Assembly: GCA_028583405.1 (NCBI GenBank)
Contig: CM053256.1
Location: forward strand, 11,172,494-11,236,493
Direction of reading: 5' to 3'
Source of the DNA: Pogonophryne albipinna
Lineage: Eukaryota; Chordata; Actinopteri; Perciformes; Artedidraconidae
Length of the DNA stretch: 64,000 nt
Shown here: positions 47,119 through 60,564 of the stretch, one piece after another
Layout: each line of letters starts with the position of its first letter
How positions within the stretch are numbered: position 1 is the stretch's first letter
Notes under the pieces: generated by a model
Database searches by the model: none
The model's input: the letters and a program-made list of their open reading frames with translations, nothing else
Told to the model about the DNA's origin: nothing
Program-made: the position numbers and the translations under genes

Positions 47119-49812
47119 GGGGGGTGTTTGTGTTGAAGAGGATTGGAGGCAGATTCAGGTTTGGTCTCCAGAGGTTCCAGCATGTTTGTGTTTCTCTTTG
47201 TAGCTGTGAATCGGAAGATGCAATAAACATTGGTCTTTTCTACTTTGTAACATCATTAAGTGTGTTTGTTTGTTTGTTTGTTTGTTTGTTTGTCTGTTTA
47301 TACAAGCACTGTCCTGGTTTTCTTTGCATTGTTATTGAAAGACGGCAAAATCAATCATCCTTATCAACACAAAATGAAGTCAATTCTCCTCCTACATTTT
47401 TTGTGATCTACAGTGAAACGTTCACTTCCTATTTTTAACAAGCCTGATAGACCCTTATCCCATCGTATTCCAGGAAATGTTGAAATACGTTATTGTTTCC
47501 TGGTTTTAAGTCTTACCATAAAAATATCAAGTTGGTTATCTCCCTTCCCATGAGGCTACTGCTCTGTCTTTGTATTTTTACTCCACTTAAACAAAGCCTT
47601 CCTTAAGGCACAAAAGCTCTGTTTTGCTTGATCCCACGGACGTCTTTTAACAGATGTCTTATATTCACTCCACTCTCACCTGTTTTCCTGCCAGGAGTCC
47701 ATTCTGCAGGGCCCAGGCAGACAGCGTGTTGAGGCCTTTTACCACAGCAGCTCCAGGGACCAATCTAAAAAAGACACAGCAACGACTTTAGTTTCTATTT
47801 ACAAATACACAAACAGGGAAGGAAGGGCGTCAAAATGATGAGAATCAATGTTTCCACTTCGGCTGAATAGACACACAGCGGGCCGTCCTGCCAAGGGATC
47901 TGCAACCTCGCAATTTCTTTCATTTCTTTAGGATTCACTTGAAAGTTTTGATGTCAAATGTTTTAGAAAAAAGACATCCAGCATTCGAAAAAAAGGGACA
48001 CCTGCTGTTTCAAAGTGATTGCAAACCCATATTTGAAAAGAAAAGTTAGCCCCACCTTTGACATCATGATAAGAATAAAAACATTAAAGCTATGAGGATG
48101 GGAGCATTTACATGCAGAGTATGTGAATGAATGACACTTGTTTTCTTTCTTTTATAGGAGTATGTTACCTCTGCAAGTAGGCGGCATTGGGTTCTGGGTA
48201 TATGCCTTTCTTCAGGTTGTTACTAAGGTCCACCAGCACCTTGTAGTGAAGCCATCAGTATTGACAGAGCGGAGGAAACAAAAGAAAACAGTTCAGTTTA
48301 ATAGTTATTATATGTATTGTTATTATAATAAAGGGATAATGTTATAAGTTATTCCAACCAAAATTCTGATGAAGTTTAAATAGTTTAAAGTAAAAACTAT
48401 AGTGCTGCCATAAAAATATTTTCATACATTTTAGAATGAATCGATACTTGATGTGTAATTCATAACTTTTACAGTGACGCTAGGTTATGATTCCAGTGTA
48501 ATTTTACAACATGGAGAAAACATCCAAAACATTTGCTGTGAAAAGAATCATCTGGAATTAAACGAGAATTAATTAATATCTAACCTATTTCAAGAAGTAT
48601 GTTTCTGCAGTCTCTAAGTCAATAGGTAAATAAGATTTTAAGTTTAAACCTCCCTCTAATTTGAATGAGTTGAACTCTTGAAAATATTTGATCCATATGA
48701 ACTTTTCAATCATTAAAAAATACCCTGTATCCTAATCATTTGTACATGGTAAATTAATGTGTTTTAAAGCTGCATGATTTAACGCTATCAATACCTGAAT
48801 TATATATAATAAATTATAATAAATTATATTTTTATTTTGTCTTTTTGTATGTTTTGGGGAAATGTTCTATTTTAATTATATTTCTTGTTTATTTTATGCT
48901 TCATTTTATGTTAAATGTACTATATTGTCATATTGTCGTTCAGGACCCCCCTTTAAACCAAGATGGTAAATCTCATAGGGTTATCCCGAAAAATAATTGA
49001 AACATACTATTATTTTGGAATCCCTTCATATTGATAATAAAGATTTAATTGTTGTTTTACTACTGTACCTTTCACAAGGGGATAACAAAATGTAACTGAT
49101 GTGGAAATATTGACACACAACTGGTTAATTATTAATATCTTCGCACTTATCAGTCAGAGGTGACTAGGTGCATTTTGATGATTGTCAATATGCAGATTCG
49201 CACGTGAGAGAACAACAAATATTTTCTGGTATGCTATCCAACAATTTGTTTTCAAACTTGACAACACTCTGATTAAAGTATCAAACTGCTTTCACTGTGT
49301 TATTTGTTTATGATTAAGAATTAACTTACAATTGTGTATGTTATTGTTACATATCCATAATCAGACTTTGACTCACCTTTCCTGCAAGATGAGGTGCCAT
49401 TGTTTCCAGGAATCCATAATGTTCTCTGTGAACACAAATAAAGATCAAACTGGCTGATTGGGCTGCTGCTTCGTGGCTCATCACCTGTACAAAAACACAA
49501 AAAAATCGAGACATAACAAATATTCTTTAAGCTGCATACAAGCACTGTTTTGTGCATTTTGAAAGACTCAAAGTGCTATGCCATGTGTCGTACCTGAGAT
49601 CCCTGGGGCAAGGGTCCACAGCTGTGAGGTCTGCGGCTGCCGTACACCACCCTGTAGCCAGACTGGAGCAGACGCAAACCCAAAGAGCGTCCTAAATCCC
49701 CCGTCCCGAAGATACACAGCATCTCTGGCACAGGGGCAGCAGCTGCGCCCAGAGGATGCAGCGACACACTCTCTGGCTTCATCATCTCTGATGTGCCATT
49801 CACCACTGTCAT
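41411..49812 (-). CDS. steap4: STEAP4-like metalloreductase, complete gene
   Basis: Nine coding exons on the minus strand, all GT-AG: 49812-49594, 49484-49377, 48239-48169, 47764-47680, 45655-45377, 45287-45193, 44534-44381, 44282-44112 and 41668-41411. They total 1440 nt, 479 residues plus stop (mammalian STEAP4 about 459). Residues 36-41 are GTGDLG, the NADPH-binding Rossmann motif, followed by [14 protein letters not shown] and [14 protein letters not shown] belong to the F420-type oxidoreductase domain. [16 protein letters not shown] precedes the six-helix ferric reductase domain, with heme-ligand His in AFLHVIHTF and [10 protein letters not shown]. The chain ends RIRQGWER plus a tail. 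The enzyme reduces Fe3+/Cu2+ using cytosolic NADPH. The start is the first ATG of an open exon; Met10 or Met11 is an alternative. No poly(A) signal was fixed. Confidence 0.95.
41966..42170. mobile_element. small hAT-type MITE (205 bp)
   Basis: The ends CAGGGCCGTCCCT and AGGGACGGCCCTG are flanked by ATTTTACT (41958-41965) and GTTTTACT (42171-42178), one mismatch. It lies in the last intron of the steap4 gene. Confidence 0.82.
42186..42742 (+). mobile_element. L2-clade LINE, 3' end
   Basis: The open frame 42186-42542 encodes the C-terminal tail of an L2-type reverse transcriptase: [44 protein letters not shown] and [12 protein letters not shown]. It is followed by TAAGTCGCTTTGGATAAAAG and a (TGTAA)n tail to about 42742, the standard fish L2 end. 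It is 5' truncated, starting about 8 bp after the MITE's target duplication, and lies antisense in a steap4 intron. Confidence 0.85.
44017..44058. repeat. (CA)n microsatellite in steap4 intron
   Basis: About 42 bp of CA with one CAGA interruption. Confidence 0.9.
44738..44815 (+). repeat. tRNA-like SINE head fragment
   Basis: GGATAGCTCAGTGGTCAGAGC resembles a tRNA D-arm with an internal promoter A box. No complete B box or cloverleaf follows, so it is a SINE remnant or chance rather than a tRNA gene. It lies in a steap4 intron. Confidence 0.4.
46057..46098. repeat. perfect 18-bp stem inverted repeat in steap4 intron
   Basis: ATATTCATATACATAAAA at 46057-46074, a 6-nt spacer and TTTTATGTATATGAATAT at 46081-46098 form a perfect AT-rich hairpin. 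There is no sign of a microRNA arm in the flanks. Confidence 0.8.
46964..47115. repeat. (GT)n microsatellite in steap4 intron
   Basis: About 150 bp of GT with two GTAT interruptions, followed at 47262-47292 by a short (TTTG)n tract. Confidence 0.95.
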
Positions 49813-52800
49813 GTTCTCACAGTTTGGATGGTCAGTGTTCCCTGCTGTGTAGTTTTATTGCTGTGGAATATGACCTGTAGCCTCTCCCTCCTACGGTGTG
49901 TATATTTGTTTATTACACTGGCAATCAGCACCTGGAATCACATGCATATGAGTGTGCGAGCGTGTGTCCTGTCTTATGATTGTGTATTTGTCACTGAGTC
50001 ATCATTCCACCAAGCAATTATAGTATTTAAAGTGTATTTCTTATCTTGTATACCACTTGATTGATGCTATCACTGGATTGGACGATCCAGAAATGGACTG
50101 ATACCGCAAGATTTTAAACTTTGATTCTGTTGAATGGGAAAGTATCTGCAATATGCACGTGTAATTGTAACCTCAGATTCAAATTTTCTTTTGTATAAAT
50201 GATCGCCTCTTAGAAACACAGACCGCTTTAAAGGCACTATCTAGTTCAGCCAGAATTAGATTTTTTACATTCGAGAGAAAAAAAGAAATCTCATTCTGCT
50301 GCTTTCCAGGGCTGCCTTATTCTATTTCTTCTTTTTTTCTACTCTAGACATGGTGCCATGTGGGAGATCCTGGCCCACAGATTCATTATCATTTCAAAAC
50401 CCACTGTTCCAACCAAACGACTGGGAAAAGAGAATTTGTGAAAATGTAGTGTCCATGTCCCCATGGCTAAAACATCTGCAAAGTTGTGACACGAACAGAC
50501 TCAACAGAGCAGAAATGAAGCCTGGCACATATGTAATTGTTTTGTGTGTGGCTGCTTTACTCTGTATGAATGCTAGGCTCTGCTCGCAAGTGTTTGTGTG
50601 TGTAGGTGCCTGTGTGTTCCCATGTTTTTGCCTGTGTGTGTGTGTGTGCGTGTGTGCGTGCATACGTGCATTCGTGCGTGCGTGTGTGCTGAAATGGCCG
50701 GGTCAGGACGATCAGACCTGAATAGAGTCTCAGCTGTGATCCACAGTACCTGAGGAGTTGGCTCTGCAGACAGGGTGCTTTACCTCGCTGTAGAAATGAC
50801 ACACAGCATCACATCAACTTTACTGACTCTTTGCACAAAAATACACTCTTCACCACAAAAGCAGCCTCATTAAAATCACAATGTGCATAAAGATAGCCGG
50901 CTATATTTATGGCAGACAAGCAGCGCATTACCCCAGGAGATTTTGCAGTCAAGTCCATAACTAAAGCATTAATGTCTACCTTGGGGGATATCGTAGCAAA
51001 ATGAGAAATCATTTTATGCCTAACCTTTAAGGCATCTATTCACTTGTAGCACTGCTAGAATAGACCTGATATCAGATCCACTCCGATGACTCATTTACTC
51101 GCTCTGCCTCCGGGACATCTCTCTTTTCTTCTTCTCTTCCTTAGTATCTGCCTAAAAGTCACTCCCTCTCTTTCCTATGGTATCTGCTCTTCTTTCTTTC
51201 TTTTGCTCCCTTTACTCGGTCCCTAGTGCTCCCCCACTTCTCTTTTACCAATGTGTCTTTAAATTAACAACTCAATTAATTGAGCAAATTCAAGTAAAGC
51301 CGGCTGTAATGTTTTTCACTGTCTGTTTAACAGATTAGAGTAGGATGCCTCTTTGCTCTCAAGGTTATGAGTTTGCCTTATTCTTCTCACACAGGAAACA
51401 TGCAAGTTGAACATTTTCAAGAACACTTATTCCTTCCCTGCAGGCTTGCTCCAATCCTTGAGATTTCAGTAGTGGTGATGTGATGTGGCGACACTTGTGC
51501 TTAAATGTGCTTACTGGTAGTTGCAACACTTCAGTTTTGCATATTACTACAGATTCCAAAGTGACATTGAACTACACGTGTGTCGATCACTGGGGGCAGC
51601 AAACAGACCTCAAAAGCCTCATCTACCATTGATGCAACCAGGGAAGGGCAACTTGTGAATCTGTGAGCTGAATCAAGATGAAAAGAAGACTACAGAAGAC
51701 AGTCAACAGAGGTCTGTGACACCAGCTTTTGTTTTCTGCGCCACATCCAGTATATGCATGCAACATTTCCTGTAAATCCCTTGTGCTTGAGTATGCAATT
51801 TGTAGTCTGTGCAAGACTTTGCAAGTGACAATGAAAACAGTACAGAATGCAGATAGACTGAATGTCTGCTGCTGAATTTGAAGTTGTGTTAAAGGGGCCA
51901 ACATTCGCTTCAGGGGTTAAAGGACACAGGATGATAATTATCTATTGACCACTTTTAAATTAGAAAGTCATTTGATCTGTTAATAAAAACAAAATGTAAG
52001 TAGATTTAAGGATTACAATTTAACTGTAACCAATATTTCAAAAGCTAAATACGGCCATGACATAAACCAAACAGGCATGGCTTAGAAAAAGCCATTTACC
52101 GGTTTTCCTGTTTTGAAAGCTGGTCCCTGCTCAGCTAGTGTGCAGTCCAAAATGTGTCTCCATTGTGGCAAGACAAAAGCACTCTCCTACACTCACATGT
52201 ACACACCTCTTCAAGACAAGAGTCCTTGAAGGCTTCTAAAGAAGTCCAAAGAGGATTTCAAAGCATTTCAGTGTTTTGTGCTTATCCGAAAACATCTTGC
52301 GACATTTAACAGTGATGTGCACAGGGGCATGTTTACATCAAACACATGCTGAACCACCATTTTATAAATGTCAGGGTGAAGTTGCGGACTACAGCTCACG
52401 TGAGACACTGAGCTCAAATTGTGTCAGTGTTGTGTTGAATCAGCCAGCAGTGCATTGTTGAAAGAACATGCAATGATGCAATAGTGAACATTAAACACTC
52501 ATCCTGCCAGTTCAATCTTTTTTTTTTCATTTGCAACTCTCACTAACAACACTGCACCGCATTCACTTCAAGCAAGAGTGAGCTGCTGTGGTGTTGAGGT
52601 TCAATTCCCGAGGGGGATTATTTTGAAGATTCCAGCTGTTTCCAGATCTGAGAGTGCACACAGAATGATATGAGACACAGTTAATAAAGACAGTTTCGAG
52701 TTACAGCGTGCATATTGTAAAGTTCCATGCTGCTACATTGGACAACGAAAAGCCTGCAGGATTGATGAGTTCTGCAGGAGTTCTGTTGTATGATGGCTAC

Positions 52801-53271
52801 TACTGTAATGCATTAGGTATGAGCTTCAGATTGAGGTTCTGCCTGAGCTCAGGTTTTGAGGTTGTTGAAAAAGCAGAACGGGCAAAAGGTAAGAAGGCAC
52901 AGAGAATTGTACTGTATATACAATGAGACACAGTGACAGCAACAGAGAGAGAATAGCAGAGAGAGTGGGACACAGAAAAAGAGACAAAAGGAGAAATGCA
53001 ACTTAGGAGAGCTGAAATGTTGCCTCAGTAGAACAAAGATACTTGTTCCAACCAGAGTTTCCCAGAAGTATTCGCAGAAATATTCTATAAATATTCCATT
53101 ACCAGCTTTCCAGACAGACACGCCTGGGATCTTCATTATGAAACATTTGGAATAGGTTTAGGAGATTCAGAAACAGTTTGGATGAAAGTGTAACCCATTT
53201 CTGCAGATGTTGTATGTTATAAACATGCTGCTTTACAATAATAGTTAGTATGCCTATATATATATATATAT
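49813..53271. other. upstream flank of steap4, no gene seen
   Basis: This must hold the steap4 promoter and any non-coding first exon, but no diagnostic motif pinpoints them. A short imperfect GT/GC tract is at 50635-50690. Open frames here are short and have no recognisable domain. Confidence 0.4.
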
Positions 53272-53990
53272 TAGTGCTGTCAAACGATTACAATTTTTAA
53301 TCAGATTAATCACAGCTTAAAAATTAATTAATCATGATTAATCACCATTCGAACTATGTCCAAAATATGCCATTTATTTATGTATATTGTTGTGGGAATG
53401 GAAAGATAAATGAAAGAAGGCGGATATATCCATTTAACATACAGTATCTATGTTTATTATAAAAAAAATCTGCGTGTCAAAATGAAAGACAACCCACACA
53501 CCTATCAATCATCAAACCGGGCGGTCTTAATTCATTACGTGTTGATTTCTATCAACGGGGGAGTACTTCAGGAAAGTCGACAGAGGGTGGGGGGGGCGGC
53601 GGCGGCTAGTGGAGTACTTCGTGACCACAGAGTGCGAACGTTGTGATCAGCTGTTTTAGCGCAGTTCTCCAGTGAAGGGGGGGGAAGTCTCCCTCCGCAG
53701 CCGGTTGGCGTAGTTTTGGCACAATTCCGTTGTACAGACCGACGTTAACAGCAGCCCTGTCTGTGCACACGGAGACCGACTCTGTCGTCCGGTGATCTAA
53801 CCGCCTTCTGGAAAAGCTTCACAAGTACGTCGGTACGCAAATGCGCTTTGTGACACAAGTGACGGTACGCATTTCAGATTATGCACATATCCTGCGTATC
53901 AGTTATGTGTTACCTGTACTACACATGGATGTATAATAAGGTACTACAGCAAAAGTATTCTCCGTCGGGACTTCCTGCAACAACACCACG
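53272..53990. mobile_element. truncated hAT-type element of the TAGKGCTGTCAAA family
   Basis: It starts TAGTGCTGTCAAACGATTA and runs in the opposite orientation to the complete copy at 60565-61622. It shares with that copy the GTACTACAGCAAAAGTATTC and GACTTCCTGCAACAACACC stretches. Similarity stops at about 53985; the second terminal repeat is missing. Confidence 0.75.
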
Positions 53991-56240
53991 CCGTTATCTT
54001 GATTCTGATTGGCCAGAAGACAAAGATCAAAGAAGATCACATAATAACCTCTCAATGTTATGTGTTATGTTTCTGCAACTTTTCCTGTTAGTATAAAGAA
54101 ACTATATGTGTATGTGAGTTTATATTCAATATTACATTATCGCCGTCCCCACAGCAGGCCTTCATACCATCTCCGAACTCAAAGAGCCTCATCCGCTATC
54201 TCTGCTGTAACAGGATGAACATTGACTGCATGTTTGAAGTTCAGAATGTTATCTGGCAAGCCAAGCGGCAGAAATCAGAGGCGGGGAGGAGCTGCATGAA
54301 ACTGGAGATTTAGAGATGTTCCTCTTTCGTCCGACACACATCGATGCTGAATTATATGGCCTTGCTCATTTCAGAATCCAGCCTTTTCAACAACACAGGG
54401 GGCTGTGGCGCTTTGAAAATATCTCCACACAGACAATGCTTGCATGGGATTGTTTTATCCTCTCCTTGGAAAGCAAGATTTGACAACCTTATTGCCTCAT
54501 CTAACTCCTTCCTTCCCTCTCCCAACCCAAGTCACTCTTTGTCTGATCTAAGATGGATGAAACTGAACAGAGCCATTTTGGTTGCCATGCTGTGATGAAT
54601 CTGTGTCATTCTATATAATCATAACTTTGATGAACAGCTGGGACTTGCAAATAGCATGCGTCCACACAGCTCCTCCCTCGTGGCTGCAGGGAAATCTGCA
54701 GCCTATTATAAGGCTGAAATAGGCCTAAAGAATTGTTCGCCTCATCTCCTCAGCCTTACCTCCAGTCGAGTGAAAGAGCTGACAAGGTAGGAAAAAGCTG
54801 ACACAGAAGTTAGAAGAAATAAGGAGGAAAACCTCGTGCTCATCAGAGGTGCAATTTCCCTGCTCTGTATTTTTTAAAGCAGGAAGGGAAGAAGAGAGTG
54901 GGCTCGGCAGCATGCAATTTGCACACATTTAATGAGTAGTATGGTGATTAATGGTGATTAGGTAAATTGTTGTTACTATGTGTATTTTCAAACTGAATCT
55001 ATAGTTAACAAGGAGGAAGAATTCTCCTAACAAGGGAGGATGCCATTTATTCTCAAACTGCCTTCTGGGATACAATGCCACAATGAGGCGACTCACATAG
55101 ACCCATGATTGGTGAAAAATAATTACGAGCCTACAGCAGGTCTGTAATATCAATAGCATAGTTACTAAGTTTAATTGAGGCCTTGTCTGTTGTGTCAGTC
55201 TAGTTTCTAACTGCCTGTTTCTCTGTCTCTCTGTTTTTCTGATATGCATCTATATCTGTTTACTGGCCGAGTTGGATTTTTAAATTCATACATTCATGCA
55301 TTTAATCCCATAATAACAGCTTCACTGTCTACTCTTTACTGTTATTAAAACGTAATAGAGCTGTATTAGTATACTTCCGATGCAATTCATCTGAGTTAGA
55401 GTACAGTAAGTTGTTTTTGTGTTGAAAATATCCGAGCTAACATTTCTCTCCTGACATCCATTATACTATGTTGTGGTTTTTTATCAAACCACTATAAAGT
55501 TAGCTTTAAACATTTTGTCGACCTGCATTCTCTGCCTTTGGAGTGCTTTGTGGGTGCATTTCAAAACAAACCAAAGTAAGGCAGTGAATCTCATGGTATT
55601 TAAATAAGCATATTGAAACATGTTCAATATAAAAAAGGTATTTGTATAACAGTTAGTCGTCTATCTTTCTCTTCATTGACAGTAAATGTGTATCTTTGCC
55701 TGTGTCTCTACCTGCCTGTCTATCTGTTATGTGAGTTTTGTCACCCGTCCATTTATGTCTCCTGTGGATGTAGCGATTCAGGGAGGAACATCATTTTCAG
55801 GGATTTTCTTTGAATTGAAGTGTATTGTGATGTTAATGTAAACGCTTTGTTACTTAACATTTTTTGTAATGGCAAAAAAAACATTCTCAGTCAATCAGAA
55901 CCACCCTGCCTTTCCGTGTCTCGTGATTCCCTGGAGGAAATGTAACCATACAGAATGTCGGTGCTGATAAGACACCACTTTCCTGTGCATTTTACTGTCT
56001 CATGTGGAGTTTTTAATAGAAAAAGAGAATAATTCATTGTCTACACCATTGTGTTCTACTGTGCTGAACAGTCCTGCGCTTTCATACAAAATGGTGTTTC
56101 CAAAATAGCAGATGGTTTGCTTGCAGCGATAAGAAACTTACGTTTAGCAGATAAATGAATAATTAAAATGATGATTGGGTGTAATATCTAATATTCATAC
56201 TGCCAAGCTCCCATAAAAGAACATTATTGTGTTGTTTTAC
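53991..56240. other. intergenic, no supported gene
   Basis: A few open frames of 60-110 codons on both strands carry no domain or splice support. Sequence is AT-rich and unique-looking. Nothing further is seen. Confidence 0.4.
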
Positions 56241-56243
56241 TCT

Positions 56244-56439
<196 letters not shown>

Positions 56440-56598
56440 ATGTGTGGATCTTTAAAGTGGGAGATAGAGAGAGAGACACAAAAAGAGAGAGGCGAAGCAG
56501 GTTTATGTCCTTGTCATTCAGGAGAAATCTTGAGCGAGCACAAATTACTGATGACTTTCAACACACAAATATTCGAGAATTCAAGCATGAATTATGTG

Positions 56599-56755
<157 letters not shown>

Positions 56756-57388
56756 TGTTTGTTGGATAGAGATAGTTAAACACAAAAAGCCTGTAAGGAA
56801 GCAGGAACAATATTTGACAAAGGTTGGCATGAAATCTGCTGTACCCATCGTTTACATTAGATACTATTCCCTCCAGTGTGTAAATGACTCTGCTAAATTA
56901 TTCCATTTGATAAAACTGACCCCATTTAGAAGGGCACAGATGGAAAAGGAGTGGAGAGGGAGATATGCCGTTCAAATTTGCATCAGTTGCACTTTATGCA
57001 AGTGTGCAGACGTGTGTGTGTAAGAAATAAAGACATGAAGACTGCAGGCAGTAAGGAGGAGAGGCAGTTTGTACAGTATGTGTAGGTTAATTACTGTGTG
57101 ACCATGCTGAGAGCAGTGAACTGTGACTTGTCCAGGATCAGGCATGGTCATCACTGATTGGCTTGCAGAAGAGAAAATGTATAATTACTGTGAATACCCT
57201 TGCTATTGACCTTCATATTCAGCTTAACACATTCAAGGCATCCCTGAACAGACAAAGGATATGCACGATAGTCGCCAGGAACTCAATACTAAATGCGTCC
57301 TTTCTCTAAAGATGTTTTTAATCTAGCAATGTGTCTAACAGGGATCAGTTAGTATAAACTGTCCTGGAACGTGTAGTATAGCTCCAGT

Positions 57389-57401
57389 GTGTGTGTGTGT
57401 G

Positions 57402-57491
<90 letters not shown>

Positions 57492-57513
57492 CGTGAGTGT
57501 GTGTGTGTGTGGA
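57389..57513. repeat. (TG)n microsatellite
   Basis: About 120 bp of TG with a few TGCG interruptions. Confidence 0.95.
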
Positions 57514-58212
57514 CAGTAATCCCCCTGGATATGCCCATGTCACATATCCTGTCAGGTAGCTGCGGCGATTCAAAGAAAGAGCCAATGGAACGTCTTTTTG
57601 TCAGCTGAGGAGAGTAATTATCCTGAGATAAAGATTGACATTTAAGTGTCATCACACTACATCCTCTTGAGGTGTGTTTCTCTGGACAATTGTAAGTGTG
57701 TATGTGTGTGTGTTATTGTGTATGTAGGTGTGTGTTATATGATTGTTTCAGTACTCTATCGGTTGCATTGGTGATACTGTACACAAACTGTACAAAAAGC
57801 CGCAGGATGTGATCTCCTCATGTCTGAAGCTGGCCGTAATGTTACTTGACAAGTTATGACAGAAACTATGACATGATACAATATCCTCTCAGCTGGCAGA
57901 CCCCTCACAGAGACAGCATGTCTGCGCTCAATACTAAATGGATGAGGAAATACACATGATGCAAAGTACCTTATTCTAATATATGGTGATGTTTTGTATT
58001 GAACACAGTTTGTATTGTGCCGCATCATATTGTATTGTATGCTAATTTTATGTATTGTGTATGGTAATGAACTGTGCCTTTTAGAAGATCGTTCTGTAGT
58101 GTGTTTTATTTCATTGTGTGGGTCCAGAGGCTAATTTACCCGAGTGCAGCTGACATGTCGTGAAGACTGTCTGTAAATGTTAATGTTGGAAAGACTCAAT
58201 ATTCCTTTATGT

Positions 58213-58213
58213 T

Positions 58214-58307
<94 letters not shown>

Positions 58308-58320
58308 CGTGTGTGTGTGT
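58213..58320. repeat. (TG)n microsatellite
   Basis: About 107 bp of TG with TGCG near the end. Confidence 0.95.
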
Positions 58321-59220
58321 TTGCTTCTATCAGTGTTAATGCCATGGAGGAATGTGTGAAAGCTGTCAGAGAACATCAGGTTCCTAAAATAGACAATCCC
58401 CATGGGAAAGAACAGGGAAGAGAAAGAATAAGAATGAGAGAGAGGGAGAGAGAGAGAGAAATTGTAGACTAGGTATTCACATTTGCAAGACAAAAAGCTT
58501 GGATTCTAGGACAGTGACAATGATTAATTATGATAAGAGATCACAGTAAACAGACTTGCACATACGTGCAAACAGATATCCTCACACATCAACAAACACA
58601 ATGCCTTGTGGAGTCTCTGTAAGCCTCCTGTCATGGTACACCGGAGGAAGGCCAAATGCTAAAGACACAGAAGCTCTCCTCAACACACACATAAGAAAGT
58701 CTAAAATGAGTATTTTCAAATGATTCAAAACATTGAAATAAAGAGTGAGGAATTAAAAGAGGTTAGGATGACAGGAGTTTTCCAACCATTCAAAGCAGAT
58801 TACGGTTTCCATTTTATGACAATCAATTAGCACACTCCTAAAAAATGCTTGTGTTGTGTAATCTTTCAAAGTCATCATTAAGTCTGCATAATAAACCCAT
58901 CTCATGGAGAAACTAGAAGAGGCTCTTAGGATGCAGATAATCAATTTACAACATGAGCCAAAGGTGACAACATCTGGAAAAAGTGTAAACATTAGGGACA
59001 CATCATCAACTGCACAACTCAGAGAGCTTGAGAGAACTTAGATTGTCATGGCAGACTTTTAAAAAAAACTGATCTGCACATCAATTGCAATAACAAGCAA
59101 TGACAAAGTAATGCTGATAAAAAACATAATAAACTCAAGCAAGGTTCATGTGTCCGCATTTGGATTTTCCCGGCATTCATACATGATAAGAGAAATGCTT
59201 GCCTCAAAATGTTCCCAACA
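58321..59220. other. intergenic, no supported gene
   Basis: A GA-rich patch lies at 58430-58460. 58600-58740 resembles 63350-63500 (both hold a GGTACA-CGGAGGAAGGCCAAATGC type stretch), so a small old duplication is likely. No coding was seen. Confidence 0.4.
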
Positions 59221-59228
59221 ATGTAAAC

Positions 59229-60164
59229 CAGGGGTGTCCAAACTTTTTTCACGAGGGCCACATACAGAAAACTATACGGAGGGCTGGGCCGCTCACTAGA
59301 GGTATATTGCCTCATAAGTTCAGTTAAGTCAGCAAAATCCATCAAATGTAGGTAAATGATGCTTTTGAGTGTTGGCAGATCATCCATTAAAACAGAAGCC
59401 TCAGATTGATTATAAAAAGGTGAAATAGGAAGGGTGTATTTCAAGCTTGTTATGAATGTTTCCAACTTTAATTGACAGAATTTATTTGAAAAGTGGTGTT
59501 ATGCTGTGTGTAAGGGAAACTTCTGCAGCAATGGAGAGTCAGGACTCAGAGAGACACGAGGAGAGTTGGAGCTTTGATGTCAAACACTGGTAGTTTATTA
59601 CAAGCATCGGCCGGAGAAATTCACATCACAAGTCACACAGTCAAAGGTTCTGACTGCACGGGTGGTTTGCCATGTCAAATCTGATCAGCCTATCTCTCGA
59701 TAGCCCTTTTAACTAGTTTACAGAGAGTTTAATCAGCATATTGGGGGAGACGTAAACATCTGTGGAGCAAGGGGAGATTATCCCCCAACTAGAAATACTC
59801 AATCACTTGTCAGTGGTGTTTAGAAGCCAGCATTCCCACAGCAGTAAACCATTTTGTGACCGAGAGTTGAACTGGTTTATCAAGATAGCTGGAGCCTCCC
59901 ATTCCTTAAGAGAGATAACAGAGCCAGGGTTTGGTCGTAAAACGTCAACAGGCAATAATGTTAAATATCTAGGAGTAAAGACAAAATTATTCCCTCACAC
60001 TGTGTAATATATGTTTACATTTATAGTTAAGAAGTACCATATAAGAGAAGCACAAGTTTCATTTGTGGGCCATATTCCATTATACTTTTTGAATCTGCTG
60101 AGGGCCGATTCAAAATGGTCCACGGGCCGCATTTGGCCCCAGGGCCGTAGTTTGGACACCCCTG
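59229..60164. mobile_element. hAT-type element of the CAGGGGTGTCCAAAC family, with LTR insert
   Basis: The ends CAGGGGTGTCCAAAC and GTTTGGACACCCCTG are flanked by ATGTAAAC at 59221-59228 and 60165-60172. Subterminal GAGGGCC/GGGCCG motifs are typical. About half of the 936 bp is a solo LTR. Confidence 0.9.
59509..59999. mobile_element. solo LTR (491 bp)
   Basis: The sequence starts TGTAAGGGAAAC and ends TTCCCTCACA. It is bounded by a 5-bp duplication CTGTG (59504-59508 and 60000-60004). The TG...CA ends with short inverted repeats and a 5-bp duplication define an LTR left by recombination. No internal genes are present, so family and host retroelement are unknown. Confidence 0.75.
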
Positions 60165-60564
60165 ATGTAAACCAATGTAAAACATAAATACATTTGTATT
60201 ATCATTTAAAAAGTGGTATGGTCCGTCAAGATGATCTTCTTTAACAGAGCTCACTAAGGCAGGTCTTCTTTATCAGAGGCACAGTGAATAAGCTCCAGTG
60301 ACTCAAGGGTCAAGGTAAATATGAAACCATTGAGAGTGATTCATGGTATGGTGACACATTTCGTAATGCTTTCCTTCAATGAATCCTGGCATGAGAGATT
60401 CAGTTGTCTATAGATCATATTTCGAAGGTGCATTCAACATTCTTCACATGTTCTTCTGATGTTTCTTTTTGTTGTTCTCTGTGATCTGTGCTTTCCTTTA
60501 TTCTCACGTCTGACTAACACCTTCTCCCTGTTGAACAAAAAGGAGTTCTAGGTCATGTTAATAT

